From an uncultured Ruminococcus sp. (GTDB lineage: Bacteria > Bacillota > Clostridia > Oscillospirales > Acutalibacteraceae), in NCBI GenBank assembly GCA_905234535.1, contig CAJOII010000027.1:1-42093 (forward strand): DNA of 42,093 bases. Reading direction: 5' to 3'. This document shows positions 32,135 through 40,726 of the stretch, piece by piece. The translations under genes and the position numbers were made by a program. The notes below the pieces were generated by a model. That model saw only the letters and a program-made list of their open reading frames with translations. It made no database searches and had not been told where the DNA came from. How positions within the stretch are numbered: the stretch's first letter is position 1; every line of letters begins with the position of its first letter.

Positions 32135-33064
32135 TTATTCCAGTGTGATGCGCGGATCCACTACTTTGTAGAGGATATCCGTCACCAGATTCATCACGAC
32201 GATCAGCGCCGCGAGAATGATGGTGGTACCCATGATCATCGGATAGTCACGGTTGGTGATCGAGCTGACGAACGCGCGTCCGATACCGGGGACCGCGAAG
32301 ATCTGCTCCACGACCAGCGAGCCCGTGACGATATACGCAAGCATCGGGCCTAAGTAGGTCAGTACCGGGATGAGAGAGTTCTTCAAGGCGTGGCCGAAGA
32401 TGATCTTTGCGCCGGAGACGCCCTTCGCCCTTGCGGTGCGGATATAATCCTGACCCAAGACATCAAGCATCGAGGAGCGGGTCAGTCGGGTGATATACGC
32501 CATCGGGTAGAGCGCGAGCGTGATGATCGGCATCACAAGGCCTCCCTTTGCCGCGCCGTTTGCGGGCAGCCAGCCGAGCTGTACCGAGAACAGCGCCAGC
32601 ATCAAGGCGCCGATAATGAACGATGGCATCGAGACGAATGCCGTCGTCAGCACCATGATGATCCGGTCGATGAGCTTGTTGCGCCTCAAGGCGGCGACCG
32701 CGCCTAAGACGATACCGATCAAGGTCGCGAACGCCGCGGCGATCAGACCGAGCTTTGCCGAGGTCTTCATACCGTCGCCGATGATATCGATGACCATTCT
32801 GCCTCTCTGCTTTAAGGAGGGACCGAAGTCGAACTTGGTAACAATATCCTTCAGATAAGTAACATACTGCTCCATCACGGGCTTGTCCAGTCCGTACTTT
32901 GCTTCCATCGCCGCCTGAACAGCCGGAGTGGTCGCTTTCTCACCCACGAAGGGACCGCCGGGTACCGCGTGCATAACGAAGAAGGTGACCGTTATGACGA
33001 CCCAAACGGTGAATATCGCGAGCAAAACGCGTTTCAAAATGTACAAAAGCGTTTTTGAATTCAT
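32135..33064 (-). CDS. oppB: Oligopeptide ABC transporter permease
   Basis: About 309 residues, six membrane helices, first gene of the opp operon. It starts YILKRVLLAIFTVWVVITVT and has the OppB mark HAVPGGPF. The EAA loop TARAKGVSGAKIIFGHALKNS contacts the ATPases, and it ends with VDPRI. The ATG at 33064 is preferred, with AAGGTGG 6 nt upstream; the ATG at 33070 abuts that site. Its promoter (33167-33195) gives a leader of about 100 nt, in which ATACCGA and TCGGTAT can form a hairpin. Confidence 0.94.
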   Translation of the reverse strand: MNSKTLLYILKRVLLAIFTVWVVITVTFFVMHAVPGGPFVGEKATTPAVQAAMEAKYGLDKPVMEQYVTYLKDIVTKFDFGPSLKQRGRMVIDIIGDGMKTSAKLGLIAAAFATLIGIVLGAVAALRRNKLIDRIIMVLTTAFVSMPSFIIGALMLALFSVQLGWLPANGAAKGGLVMPIITLALYPMAYITRLTRSSMLDVLGQDYIRTARAKGVSGAKIIFGHALKNSLIPVLTYLGPMLAYIVTGSLVVEQIFAVPGIGRAFVSSITNRDYPMIMGTTIILAALIVVMNLVTDILYKVVDPRITLE

Positions 33065-33166
33065 ACTCATCCACCTTAATACGGCATCATATGCCCAAGT
33101 TTTAGAAGCCGATACCGAAAATGGAGGTAGAATTTAAATTTCTCGGTATTAGCCCATAATAAAAGT

Positions 33167-33195
33167 ATTTTACCACATTATCACTTCAAAAACAA
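33167..33195 (-). promoter_or_regulatory. Promoter of the opp operon
   Basis: On the minus strand TTGTTT (33195-33190), 17-bp spacer, TAAAAT (33172-33167). Confidence 0.55.
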
Positions 33196-33210
33196 TACGC
33201 TTTAATACAC

Positions 33211-33252
33211 AAAAAACCGTGATATTTTTCAGCAAATTGCTTAAAATCACGG
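33211..33252 (-). terminator. Terminator of the SDR gene
   Basis: CCGTGAT (33217-33223) with ATCACGG (33246-33252). On the minus strand it is followed by TTTTTTG. Confidence 0.85.
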
Positions 33253-33272
33253 CTTTTCTATTGTGCAAAATA

Positions 33273-34124
33273 TTATTTGAGAACACGCGTCGCCGCCTTT
33301 GAGGTGTACATTCGGCGCATCACGCGGTCGAATAACCGCTGCGGCAAAACGGTATGTAAAAACAACAGGCTTCTCGATCCGAAGCCGAAGAGGAAGCGCG
33401 TCCTCGGATGTTTCACGGTGGACGCCCTGAAGATCATCTTCGCCGCCTTGTCTGAGGATGTCAAGAACTTAACCTTGCCGCTGTAGACCGCCTCGTATAC
33501 ATCCGCCGTATGAGCGCAGGCATCCTCATAGACCGAGCCTCTGCCCGCTTCTCTGAGCTTATCCGCCGCGATCGAGCCGAACGCGCTCTCTACCGCTCCG
33601 GGCTCGATCAGAACGACCTTGACACCGAAGGGCTCAAGCTCCATCCGAACGCTGTCGGAGAGCGCTTCGAGCGCGTACTTTGACGCATGGTACCAGCCGC
33701 CGAGATAGGTCGTCACCCTGCCGCCCGCAGACGAGATGTTCACGATCCTACCTTCCTGCTGCCGGCGCATATAGGGAGCGCACAGCTTGATCAGAGAAAC
33801 GGCGCCGAAGATGACGGTATCCATCTGGCGCTTCGCGTCTTCTTCAGTGACCGTCTCGACGGGGCCGTACTCGCCGAAGCCCGCGTTATTGATCAGGATA
33901 TCGATCCTGCCTGTCTCTTCCTCCGCCGCTCTGACAAACGCCTCGGCGCTCCTTACATCCGTGACATCAAGATGATGCACCCGGGCGCCCATCGCTTTCA
34001 GATCCGCCATCCGCTCCACTCTTCTCGCGCCGGCGAAGACGGTGTATCCGTTCTCTAAGAACCGCTTCGCCGTCATCTTGCCGATGCCGGACGACGCGCC
34101 GGTGATCAATACCGTTTTGTTCAT
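33273..34124 (-). CDS. Short-chain dehydrogenase/reductase
   Basis: A 283-residue classical SDR with an N-terminal Rossmann fold. NAD(P)-binding TGASSGIG (residues 8-15), then the charged GARRVERM patch, which favours NADPH, the acidic LDVTD, NNAG, and catalytic NISSAGG Ser with YHASK (Tyr, Lys). A C-terminal extension (about 225-283) is longer than in the smallest members and contains a hydrophobic stretch (FLFGFGSRSLLFLHTVLP) that might touch the membrane. The substrate cannot be read; similar proteins act on ketones, sterols or acyl chains. AGGAG lies 8 nt before the ATG. It is divergent from the RNase Z gene. Confidence 0.9.
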   Translation of the reverse strand: MNKTVLITGASSGIGKMTAKRFLENGYTVFAGARRVERMADLKAMGARVHHLDVTDVRSAEAFVRAAEEETGRIDILINNAGFGEYGPVETVTEEDAKRQMDTVIFGAVSLIKLCAPYMRRQQEGRIVNISSAGGRVTTYLGGWYHASKYALEALSDSVRMELEPFGVKVVLIEPGAVESAFGSIAADKLREAGRGSVYEDACAHTADVYEAVYSGKVKFLTSSDKAAKMIFRASTVKHPRTRFLFGFGSRSLLFLHTVLPQRLFDRVMRRMYTSKAATRVLK

Positions 34125-34164
34125 ACTATCAACTCCTCTTCTATCATATCAGATTATTTGGTGA

Positions 34165-34197
34165 TTGACAATATTTGTCCCTTTGGGGTAATATAAT
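34165..34197 (+). promoter_or_regulatory. Promoter region of rnz
   Basis: TTGACA (34165-34170) with TAATAT (34189-34194, 18-bp spacer) or the better TATAAT (34192-34197, 21-bp spacer). Confidence 0.45.
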
Positions 34198-34237
34198 ATT
34201 TGACAGTACTTTGATGATAATCATAACGGAGAATCCT

Positions 34238-35158
34238 ATGATCGATATCACATTCATCGGCACGGGCGCCTTGATGCCGCTGCCCGAGAGAGCGCTGTGC
34301 TCGGTATTCTTAAAGGTAACGGGCAAGTCCATCCTCTTTGACTGCGGCGAAGGCACCCAGAGCGCCGCGAAAAAGGCGGGCGTGAACCTGCAGAATCTCA
34401 CTATGATCGCCTTGAGCCACTATCACGGCGACCATATCCTCGGGCTGCCGGGACTCTTACAGTCACTCTCGTGCTTTCAAAGAGAAGAGCCGCTCTATAT
34501 CACCGGCCCCGAAGGTCTGTCTGAAGAACTCGCCCCGATCCTGAAACTTTGCTCGGAGGTGCTCTTTGAGATCAGGCTGATCGAGATCCCCGAGGAGGGG
34601 CTCGATCTCTATGAGTTCGGCTTTCCGTTCGGCGCGAAGCTCCTCGCTTTCTCGACGAATCATCGGGTGAGCAGTCAGGGATATCGCTTTGAGCTTTCTC
34701 GCGCGGGAAAATTCATTAAGGAGAAGGCGGACACGCTCTCTGTCCCCCTGCCGCTTCGGTCCCGTCTGCAAAAGGGCGAGAGCGTCTCGGTGGACGGCAG
34801 GATCATCCGCCCCGATGAGGTGATGGATAAAGCGCGCAAGGGACTCTGTGTCGTATACTCGGGCGACACCGCGCCGTGTGACAGCCTGACCGATAGCGCA
34901 AAGGGCGCCGATCTCTTCATCTGTGAAGCGACCTTCGGCGAGAACGCTCACGAAGATAAGGCGAAAGAACGCGGTCACATGACCTTCAAGAACGCTGCCC
35001 TCACCGCAAAGAACGCAGGCGTCAGGGAACTCTTCCTCATCCACTTCTCTCCCCGGGTGACCGACCCTGCGGAATACCTCATCAACGCGGCGGGGGTCTT
35101 CTCCCCTACCCATATCGCAGAGGATGGGATGACGCTTAAGTTGGAATATGATGAATGA
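34238..35158 (+). CDS. rnz: Ribonuclease Z
   Basis: A 306-residue tRNA 3'-processing endonuclease of the metallo-beta-lactamase fold (short RNase Z, ElaC). It has the GTGALMP...FDCGEGTQ start and the metal motif SHYHGDH (His61, His63, Asp65, His66). YSGDTAPCD supplies a further Asp, then CEATFGE and FLIHFSPR with the last His. It removes the 3' trailer of tRNA precursors. The ATG at 34238 has GGAG 6 nt upstream; the open frame extends upstream without a ribosome site and across the promoter. After its stop come repeat A (inverted) and a shared terminator. Confidence 0.95.
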   Translation: MIDITFIGTGALMPLPERALCSVFLKVTGKSILFDCGEGTQSAAKKAGVNLQNLTMIALSHYHGDHILGLPGLLQSLSCFQREEPLYITGPEGLSEELAPILKLCSEVLFEIRLIEIPEEGLDLYEFGFPFGAKLLAFSTNHRVSSQGYRFELSRAGKFIKEKADTLSVPLPLRSRLQKGESVSVDGRIIRPDEVMDKARKGLCVVYSGDTAPCDSLTDSAKGADLFICEATFGENAHEDKAKERGHMTFKNAALTAKNAGVRELFLIHFSPRVTDPAEYLINAAGVFSPTHIAEDGMTLKLEYDE

Positions 35159-35160
35159 TT

Positions 35161-35192
35161 AATAGCGACGGTCCCTCGCTTTGCTCGAACAA
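35161..35192 (-). repeat. GAGCGCAGCGAG box (repeat A), copy 3
   Basis: On the minus strand: TTGTTCGAGCAAAGCGAGGG then ACCGTCGCTATT. It lies directly after the rnz stop, antisense to rnz, as the other copies do to their genes. Confidence 0.65.
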
Positions 35193-35210
35193 TTTTTATA
35201 TCAAACATAA

Positions 35211-35252
35211 TAAAAAAGCAGGTCGTTCAAATATGAACTTCCTGCTTTTCTT
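35211..35252. terminator. Shared terminator of rnz and the zinc-ribbon gene
   Basis: AAAAGCAGG (35214-35222) with CCTGCTTTT (35241-35249). A-runs and T-runs on both sides make it work in both directions between convergent genes. Confidence 0.85.
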
Positions 35253-35255
35253 ATA

Positions 35256-35307
35256 CATTCAATAGGAATCAGGTGCGGACAGCGTCCGCCCACAGCTATT
35301 AATCATT
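35256..35307 (-). repeat. Covarying hairpin repeat (family B), copy 2
   Basis: A 52-bp element matching 23333-23384 at 46 positions, with the stem GCGGAC / GTCCGC in place of GCGGGC / GCCCGC. It lies 27 nt after the stop of the 256-aa zinc-ribbon gene, in that gene's sense. Confidence 0.75.
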
Positions 35308-35333
35308 CATCAATAATCATTCATCATTCATTA

Positions 35334-36104
35334 TCAAAGGATCGGGCTTCCGCAGTATTCACAGCAGCCGGAGCGGTCGGGGGTGGTGTTCGCGCCGCAG
35401 TAGGGGCAGTGTACCACCGAGGGAGCGGCAGATGCGGCGGCTCTCTGCGCCTCGATCTCGTCGCGCGCCTGCTGTCTCGCGCCTAAGAGAGCGTCCTTGA
35501 TCTCTTTGCACATATCGCTATACTGCTTGAACTCGCGGTTGTACTCAGCGACCGGCTTCTGGAACTCGGGCACCGCGGTGTCGTTGATCCTGACGGAAGA
35601 AGGGTTGAGCTGTACGCTGATGGTATCAAAGTACTTGTGGTTGACATGGATGATCAGCTCAAAGTCATAGTCCCAATTGTAGCGCGGGGGATTGTAGCTG
35701 ACATAGTTGCCCTGAGCGTCTCTTCTCTTCTCCTCGTCTGCGTCCTCGTCGATGTTGATGTCCACACCGGTGACCATGGAGTAATCGAGCACATCGGGAT
35801 TCGCGTCGATCAAGTTCTTAGAGCGGGTGACGACGAACTGCTTCTTGTCCTCATCAAGCAGGATCTTGGTATCGGAGCCGTAGGTGCGGGTGACCCTGAA
35901 CTGAGCGACTGCGTTCTTGTTCTCCTCGCGGTAGTCGAGCTGTTCTTTGATGTCCTGCACCGTGGAGCGGCGGCGGTCGGAGAAGAACTCAGAGAGCTTG
36001 TTGGCGCAGTTCTTGCACAGATTGCCGTCTTCTAACTTGCGGTTGCCCAAGAGCCCGATCTTCTCGTTACAGATGCTGCAGTATTTCTTGTCAAAAAGTC
36101 CCAT
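35334..36104 (-). CDS. DUF4428-type protein with N- and C-terminal zinc ribbons
   Basis: A 256-residue protein. The ATG at 36104 (MGLFDKKYCSIC) follows AAAAGGAG by 7 nt. An N-terminal DUF4428-like zinc knuckle has CSIC at residues 9-12 and LCKNC about 20 residues later. A middle domain (about 75-190) rich in beta strands looks like a PH-like or SHOCT-linked fold (TKILLDEDKKQFVVTR, FELIIHVNHKYFDTISVQL). A C-terminal ribbon has HCPYC and CCEYC. Such double-ribbon proteins occur widely in Clostridia without a known role. It is probably cytoplasmic. It has a consensus promoter and shares a terminator with rnz. Confidence 0.82.
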   Translation of the reverse strand: MGLFDKKYCSICNEKIGLLGNRKLEDGNLCKNCANKLSEFFSDRRRSTVQDIKEQLDYREENKNAVAQFRVTRTYGSDTKILLDEDKKQFVVTRSKNLIDANPDVLDYSMVTGVDINIDEDADEEKRRDAQGNYVSYNPPRYNWDYDFELIIHVNHKYFDTISVQLNPSSVRINDTAVPEFQKPVAEYNREFKQYSDMCKEIKDALLGARQQARDEIEAQRAAASAAPSVVHCPYCGANTTPDRSGCCEYCGSPIL

Positions 36105-36152
36105 ATGTATTCTCCTTTTGTGAAAATTGATTTTAAATATTCCCTTGATTAT

Positions 36153-36181
36153 ATTATAAAGAATCTTTTCGCATATTACAA
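36153..36181 (-). promoter_or_regulatory. Promoter of the 256-aa zinc-ribbon gene
   Basis: On the minus strand TTGTAA (36181-36176), 17-bp spacer, TATAAT (36158-36153). Confidence 0.7.
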
Positions 36182-36204
36182 GTATAATGTCGATATTTCT
36201 CCGG

Positions 36205-36280
36205 GAAAACCGTGCCTTCGGCACGCAATTTTTGTATAGCCTCTGCCCGTGCGCACATCAAGTGCGCTGCCGGACGAGCA
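36205..36280. repeat. Intergenic hairpins
   Basis: CGTGCC-TTC-GGCACG (36211-36225), followed by GCGCAC/GTGCGC arms (36253-36270). The first could be a second terminator for the EEP-family gene on the minus strand (TTTTCC follows it). The rest is unexplained. Confidence 0.4.
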
Positions 36281-36327
36281 CGATAAATCTTTTTTTCGTT
36301 ATTAGAAACGAGCAGTTTCTTATAAAG

Positions 36328-36364
36328 TAAAAAACGGACAAAGCAGGTTCGCCCGCTTTGTCCG
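36328..36364 (-). terminator. Terminator of the EEP-family gene
   Basis: CGGACAAAGC (36335-36344) with GCTTTGTCCG (36355-36364). On the minus strand it is followed by TTTTTTAC. Confidence 0.9.
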
Positions 36365-36370
36365 CGATTG

Positions 36371-37471
36371 TTATTTGTTCAGTTTGAACTTCATCACGAC
36401 CGGATTGTGGTCGGAATACAAGAAACCGGTGTCTAAGATATCCACATAGGATACGCTGATGTTATCGGATACCATAAAGCCGTCTAAGATCACGGTGAAG
36501 CTCTCGTCGGAATATGGGATATCGCAGTCACGGCAGGACGGCACGGTCATGCCGGACTGATACTCGGTGACCTTTCGAAAGCCCTCCGGGATCATCTCAT
36601 CGGGGAAGTTCGCCGCCCATGTGCGCTCTTCGTACTTGCTCATATCGTTAAACACATTCTTAGATGAAACGGGAAAATCATGGTTGAAGTCGCCGCCCGC
36701 GATGACGAAGTTGCCCTTGTCGTACTCCTTCTTCATATCATCGAAGAGCATCGTCATCTGTTGGGTCTGCAGGTCGCCGTTGGTGCCGTAGGCGGAGAGG
36801 TGCAGGTTGATCATCACCAGCTCTCTGCCGTCTGAGACAGGCGCTCTCGAGATAGAATAGCAGCGGTCAAGGTCAAAGAACTTTGAGAGGCTCTCGGAGA
36901 TCGGCAGGCTTCTTCTGAGCGAGTCGGTCATCTTGAAATCAGAGAGGGTCAGCAAGCCTGAATTTGCGAAGCCGTGCGGCTGCAGCGGCGGCGCCATCAG
37001 AAACGCCGAATGATAGTTTCTCGCAAAGACGCTGTCAAAGGTCGAGAAGCTCTCTTCCATAAAGGCGCGCTCGTCTACATGATAGCTTCTGGTAGAGTTA
37101 TCGTCCACTTCCTGGAAGAAGACGATGTCCGCGTTCTGTTCTTTGACGGTATCGGCGGCGCCTTGGATACAGCTATTCACACTTTCCTTGGAGTTTGCCC
37201 AGCTCTGTGTGCCGCCGTCCATAAAGAAGGTGAAGTCAGGCGTATACGCGCCGAAGCCGATGTTATAGGACACAGCGGTGTATTCTTTCCCCGGAGTTAC
37301 CTCATCCGCGGTAGCTCCGTGGGAGACATCGAGAGAGACATTGTCCTCGATGCGGTTATAAGATAAAAGAAGGTACAGAACATAGGCGATCACGATCAAA
37401 AGTATCGCCGCGACGATACCGAGCAGGATCTTCCACCATCTGCCCTTTTTCTTCTCCATATGCTTCGCCAT
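36371..37471 (-). CDS. Membrane-anchored endonuclease/exonuclease/phosphatase-family hydrolase
   Basis: A 366-residue protein with a basic start and one N-terminal membrane helix (about 13-37, ILLGIVAAILLIVIAYVLYLLL). The catalytic domain should face outward. The EEP fold is complete: SYNIGFG, FFQEVDDNS (metal Glu), NLHLSAYG, AGGDFNHDF (Asp, Asn), VILDGFMVS and SDHNPVVM (catalytic Asp-His). The family includes DNase I, phospholipase-like and sphingomyelinase-like enzymes. An outward-facing form suggests a nuclease or phosphodiesterase acting on external substrate; which one is unknown. AAAAGGAG precedes the ATG. It starts 48 bp after the IdeS-like gene with no terminator between, so co-transcription with it is possible. 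Confidence 0.88.
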   Translation of the reverse strand: MAKHMEKKKGRWWKILLGIVAAILLIVIAYVLYLLLSYNRIEDNVSLDVSHGATADEVTPGKEYTAVSYNIGFGAYTPDFTFFMDGGTQSWANSKESVNSCIQGAADTVKEQNADIVFFQEVDDNSTRSYHVDERAFMEESFSTFDSVFARNYHSAFLMAPPLQPHGFANSGLLTLSDFKMTDSLRRSLPISESLSKFFDLDRCYSISRAPVSDGRELVMINLHLSAYGTNGDLQTQQMTMLFDDMKKEYDKGNFVIAGGDFNHDFPVSSKNVFNDMSKYEERTWAANFPDEMIPEGFRKVTEYQSGMTVPSCRDCDIPYSDESFTVILDGFMVSDNISVSYVDILDTGFLYSDHNPVVMKFKLNK

Positions 37472-37519
37472 AGAAAAAACTCCTTTTGTGACAATTGTAG
37501 TTTTATAGGTATAAAGGGG

Positions 37520-39322
37520 TTATTGCTGATCTGTATAATATCTCTTCTCGCCGATGGGACTGTTGAACTCGAGCTTTGCGAGATAACGCTGGAGCTGCGT
37601 CGCAGAGAGCACCGAGAGCCTGCCTTTCTCGAACACATTCCCTCTCATACTCATCCCATCCTCGTCCGGGATGATCCGCGCGAGCAGGCGCTGGATCAAG
37701 GTCGCGTCGATCACCGAGATCGAGTAGCTGCCGTCGGTATCGCCCACAAGATAGGTGTTCTCTTCGGGAACGACGGAGAAGGTGGTGGTGTAGGTGTTGT
37801 TATAGTAGTACGCTTCCGCCTGTTTTTCGTCCGCGTTGAAGCTCAGGGTGAGGGTATAGTCGCCCTTCTTCATATTCTCGATATAGAAGTAGCTCAGGCC
37901 GTAGTGCGAATAGGAGGACACCCCGATCGTGGGCCTCACCGAGTAGGTCTTGTCGTAGAGGATAGAACCGTTCTGGTTCGTCACCTTCATCGACATCGAA
38001 AGAGCTCCGTCGGGCACAAAGTCGTAGTCGCCGACATTTCTGATCACGGGCGTAAAGCGCACCGTGTCGCCGATGATAAACTCATGATGACAGCTCAGAT
38101 CATCCTCGTCGCTTGAAAGATAGCATTCGCTGACGGCGATATCGGGATCGGAAGACTTGTTCTTCGTGGCGCTCTCGCTCTGTTCTCTTTCGATCTCGTC
38201 GCTGTAGGGCATGAGATAGGTGTAGCTTGAGAGCAGGATCCTGTTGATGGATGTCGCGTATGCGAGCGTCGAGTAGTCGGTCGTGTTGTGTGTACGGTTA
38301 TCGTAGGAGAGAGAATAGAGGTTAAGGATATTCTCGCTCTCTCTTCTGTCGATACCCTCGATGCTTTTATCAGAGTCCGAGTCGGTGATCATCAGCATAT
38401 CGTAGTAGGCGGGATCGTCGGGGGTATAGTCGTTGTCCGTGATATAGCCCCACATCGTCACCGCGTGACCGCCCATATAGCTGCCGGATGTGGTGAAGAT
38501 GTCTACGCCGAGCCCGACGCCGTAGCCCTCTCTGAGTTTTTCGATCGCGCCCTCAAGCAGGGTAAAGTCCTCGGCGGTATTCTGTGAGCCCGCGATACGG
38601 TCATAGGCGTAATCGGGAAGATAGCCGCCCGAGCTGCCGTAATCCTTGACATGAGCGGCGGTTCTGTTCACCTGATAGAAGGTGTCGACGCCGTTTACGA
38701 ACCAGCCGATCCCGTAGTAGGGATCTCCCCCGTTATCGGTAAATGCGGAGATGAAAGCTTCAAACACATCGTCCTCCGTTTCAAAACCCGCCTTCGCCGC
38801 CCATCCGGTGTAGGTGAGCAGATCAGCAGCCGACGCCGCCCAGCAGAGGTTGTCATCATCCTGATCATCCTTGGTCTTCTCGGCGTCGATGAAGCTTAAG
38901 CTCGCGATGTCAAAGTTCTCTCCCTCGGTGTATCCTTTAATGATCTTCTCCTGTACCTCGGAGATATTCGACACGACAAGCCCCGCGAGGAACACGGTCT
39001 TGTTCGTCTCGGGGAGCACAAACTCAGCAGAATAGTACTCGCCGAATTCGACAGTGATGACGCTCTCGGAAAGATAGAAGACCTCGTAGCTCTCGATGGT
39101 CTCCTCGAGCCGGGTGCCGTCGATCGCCTCGATGTCGGGCGCGAAAGCGAGCTCTGCGGTCTCACCATTCTCATAGGTCAGCACAGTATGCACCTCTTCG
39201 GGCAGATCCTCACACACAGCGACAGAGACAAGCTCTGCGCGGTATGCCGAGGCGCTCAGACACATAGTCGCCGTAAGCGCCGACACGATGATCACCGACA
39301 GAAGTCTGAATAAAAATTTCAT
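37520..39322 (-). CDS. Secreted IdeS/Mac-like (C66-type) cysteine protease with dockerin
   Basis: A 600-residue exported protein. The ATG at 39322 (MKFLFRLLSVII) follows GGAGATGATAGG. A signal peptide ends ASA near residue 27; a short N-terminal domain follows. The papain-fold core has DDNLCWAASAADLLTYTG (Cys160), GGHAVTMWGY (His286) and MITDSDSD (Asp314), the order and wording of IdeS, the IgG-cleaving streptococcal enzyme. A beta-sandwich of CARDB type (about 395-525, SECYLSS...TPVIRNVGDY) follows. The C-terminal dockerin has one good repeat (GDTDGSYSISVIDATLIQRL) and one degenerate one. IgG cleavage is not implied; the natural substrate is unknown. It lies 41 bp behind the GH25 gene in the same direction. 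Confidence 0.85.
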   Translation of the reverse strand: MKFLFRLLSVIIVSALTATMCLSASAYRAELVSVAVCEDLPEEVHTVLTYENGETAELAFAPDIEAIDGTRLEETIESYEVFYLSESVITVEFGEYYSAEFVLPETNKTVFLAGLVVSNISEVQEKIIKGYTEGENFDIASLSFIDAEKTKDDQDDDNLCWAASAADLLTYTGWAAKAGFETEDDVFEAFISAFTDNGGDPYYGIGWFVNGVDTFYQVNRTAAHVKDYGSSGGYLPDYAYDRIAGSQNTAEDFTLLEGAIEKLREGYGVGLGVDIFTTSGSYMGGHAVTMWGYITDNDYTPDDPAYYDMLMITDSDSDKSIEGIDRRESENILNLYSLSYDNRTHNTTDYSTLAYATSINRILLSSYTYLMPYSDEIEREQSESATKNKSSDPDIAVSECYLSSDEDDLSCHHEFIIGDTVRFTPVIRNVGDYDFVPDGALSMSMKVTNQNGSILYDKTYSVRPTIGVSSYSHYGLSYFYIENMKKGDYTLTLSFNADEKQAEAYYYNNTYTTTFSVVPEENTYLVGDTDGSYSISVIDATLIQRLLARIIPDEDGMSMRGNVFEKGRLSVLSATQLQRYLAKLEFNSPIGEKRYYTDQQ

Positions 39323-39363
39323 CCTATCATCTCCACTCGTATTCTTTCGTTTATAACAGCGGC

Positions 39364-40659
39364 TCATGCAGGCTCGTCAAAGCCTTTTGCCGCGATCAGC
39401 TCTTCGGCGTTCTCCTCTTCGAAGATGATGTTATCCACCATATTGTAGCTTGCGAGTGACCAGTTGTTGTAGCCGCCGCTTCTGATGATCTCGGGATAAT
39501 TTCGATAGCAGTAATTCTGATCGATCAAGCCGACCCCGGGGATAGCGGGATCCTCTAAGAAATTGACCTCGCCGCCGTACTGCCACATCCCTAAGTTGCT
39601 GCCGTCGTACTCGCACTCTGTCCACCACTGGGCAAACCAGATGTCGTACTCCTCGATCAGGGTGGGGTCGTTGTTCAGACGCGGCCCGATATAGTCGAGC
39701 CCGGTGTACAGGATCGGATAGTATCCCGCGTCCTTGATGCCGGAGAGGTAGGTCTTGCAGATATCGACCAAGGTCTGATTGCTCGGGAACCCGTTCCTCT
39801 CCTTGTAGCCGTCGGCGTCCTCCATATCAAAGGCGATCGGCATCGAGGGCTTCTTGCCCTTTAACAGACGCGTGGTGTGCGCGACCTCAGACTGAGCGTC
39901 CGAGACATTGAGCGCGTAGGAGTAGAGATAAGTACCCCAGTACATCCCAACCTGCTCTGCCTTCTTGACATTATTCTCATACTGGCTGTCGTCCTGGCTC
40001 TTCATATCCGAGCCGTAGCCGCAGCGGATCATCACGAACTCAAAGCCCGCGTCCTTAATCTTCTGCATATCGACATCGCCGTTGGCGTAGGAGACATCGA
40101 CGCCCTTCATCGGCGCGAAGTCCACCTTTGCGGGGGACGCGATACGCTCCGGCACGGGGGTGGTGGTAGGAGATACCAGCGGCACATCCTGACGGTTCAT
40201 CGGAGGAGACTCGATCGGGGTGACGGTCTCTCTCTGCGGCATCCGCTGAACGCTTTTGCCGCCGCTCTCGGCGGGTTCTGCAGAGGGCTCTGAAGACGCC
40301 GCTTTCTCCACAGCGCCGAAGACGGTATCGAGCTGTTCTTCGGTCACGACGATGCCGACCGGATAGACGATATTGTATTTGAGCATCTTTTTTGAGATGA
40401 TATTCGCGTCGACAACGGTTACCTTGCCGTCGTGATCGCAGTCGGCATATTGAAGCTGCTCATCGTTTAAGGAGATGTCCTCTGATGAGAGATACCGCTG
40501 GATCAAAGTCGCGTCCAGAATGGTGACCTCGCCGTCTAAGCTGACATCTCCGAGCAGAAACCCGCCCTCTTCTTTCTCTGCCGACATCGCCGGAATAATC
40601 CCGATGAGGAGCATCATAAAGATCAGCAGCGCGATGGGGATGATTCTGATTTTTTTCAT
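39364..40659 (-). CDS. Secreted GH25 lysozyme with N-terminal dockerin
   Basis: About 431 residues. The ATG at 40659 (MKKIRIIPIALL) has GGAGAG 5 nt upstream. A signal peptide (to about MSA, residue 26) is followed by a dockerin with two repeats (GDVSLDGEVTILDATLIQRY and DCDHDGKVTVVDANIISKK, about 36-95). A Pro/Ser/Thr-rich linker (about 125-180) leads to the GH25 muramidase domain. This starts KGVDVSYANGDVDMQKIKDAG and has FVMIRCGYG, the catalytic PIAFDMEDADG and a final WQYGG. GH25 enzymes cut the MurNAc-GlcNAc bond of peptidoglycan. The N-terminal dockerin would tether it to a cohesin scaffold or to the cell surface. It is the first gene of an operon with the IdeS-like protease. Confidence 0.92.
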   Translation of the reverse strand: MKKIRIIPIALLIFMMLLIGIIPAMSAEKEEGGFLLGDVSLDGEVTILDATLIQRYLSSEDISLNDEQLQYADCDHDGKVTVVDANIISKKMLKYNIVYPVGIVVTEEQLDTVFGAVEKAASSEPSAEPAESGGKSVQRMPQRETVTPIESPPMNRQDVPLVSPTTTPVPERIASPAKVDFAPMKGVDVSYANGDVDMQKIKDAGFEFVMIRCGYGSDMKSQDDSQYENNVKKAEQVGMYWGTYLYSYALNVSDAQSEVAHTTRLLKGKKPSMPIAFDMEDADGYKERNGFPSNQTLVDICKTYLSGIKDAGYYPILYTGLDYIGPRLNNDPTLIEEYDIWFAQWWTECEYDGSNLGMWQYGGEVNFLEDPAIPGVGLIDQNYCYRNYPEIIRSGGYNNWSLASYNMVDNIIFEEENAEELIAAKGFDEPA

Positions 40660-40689
40660 ATATTCTCTCTCCAAAATTCTCTGTCTTTT

Positions 40690-40718
40690 ATTGTAACAGA
40701 TAAACCGATAGATGACAA
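40690..40718 (-). promoter_or_regulatory. Promoter of the GH25/IdeS-like operon
   Basis: On the minus strand TTGTCA (40718-40713), 17-bp spacer, TACAAT (40695-40690). Confidence 0.65.
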
Positions 40719-40726
40719 GTAGGCGC

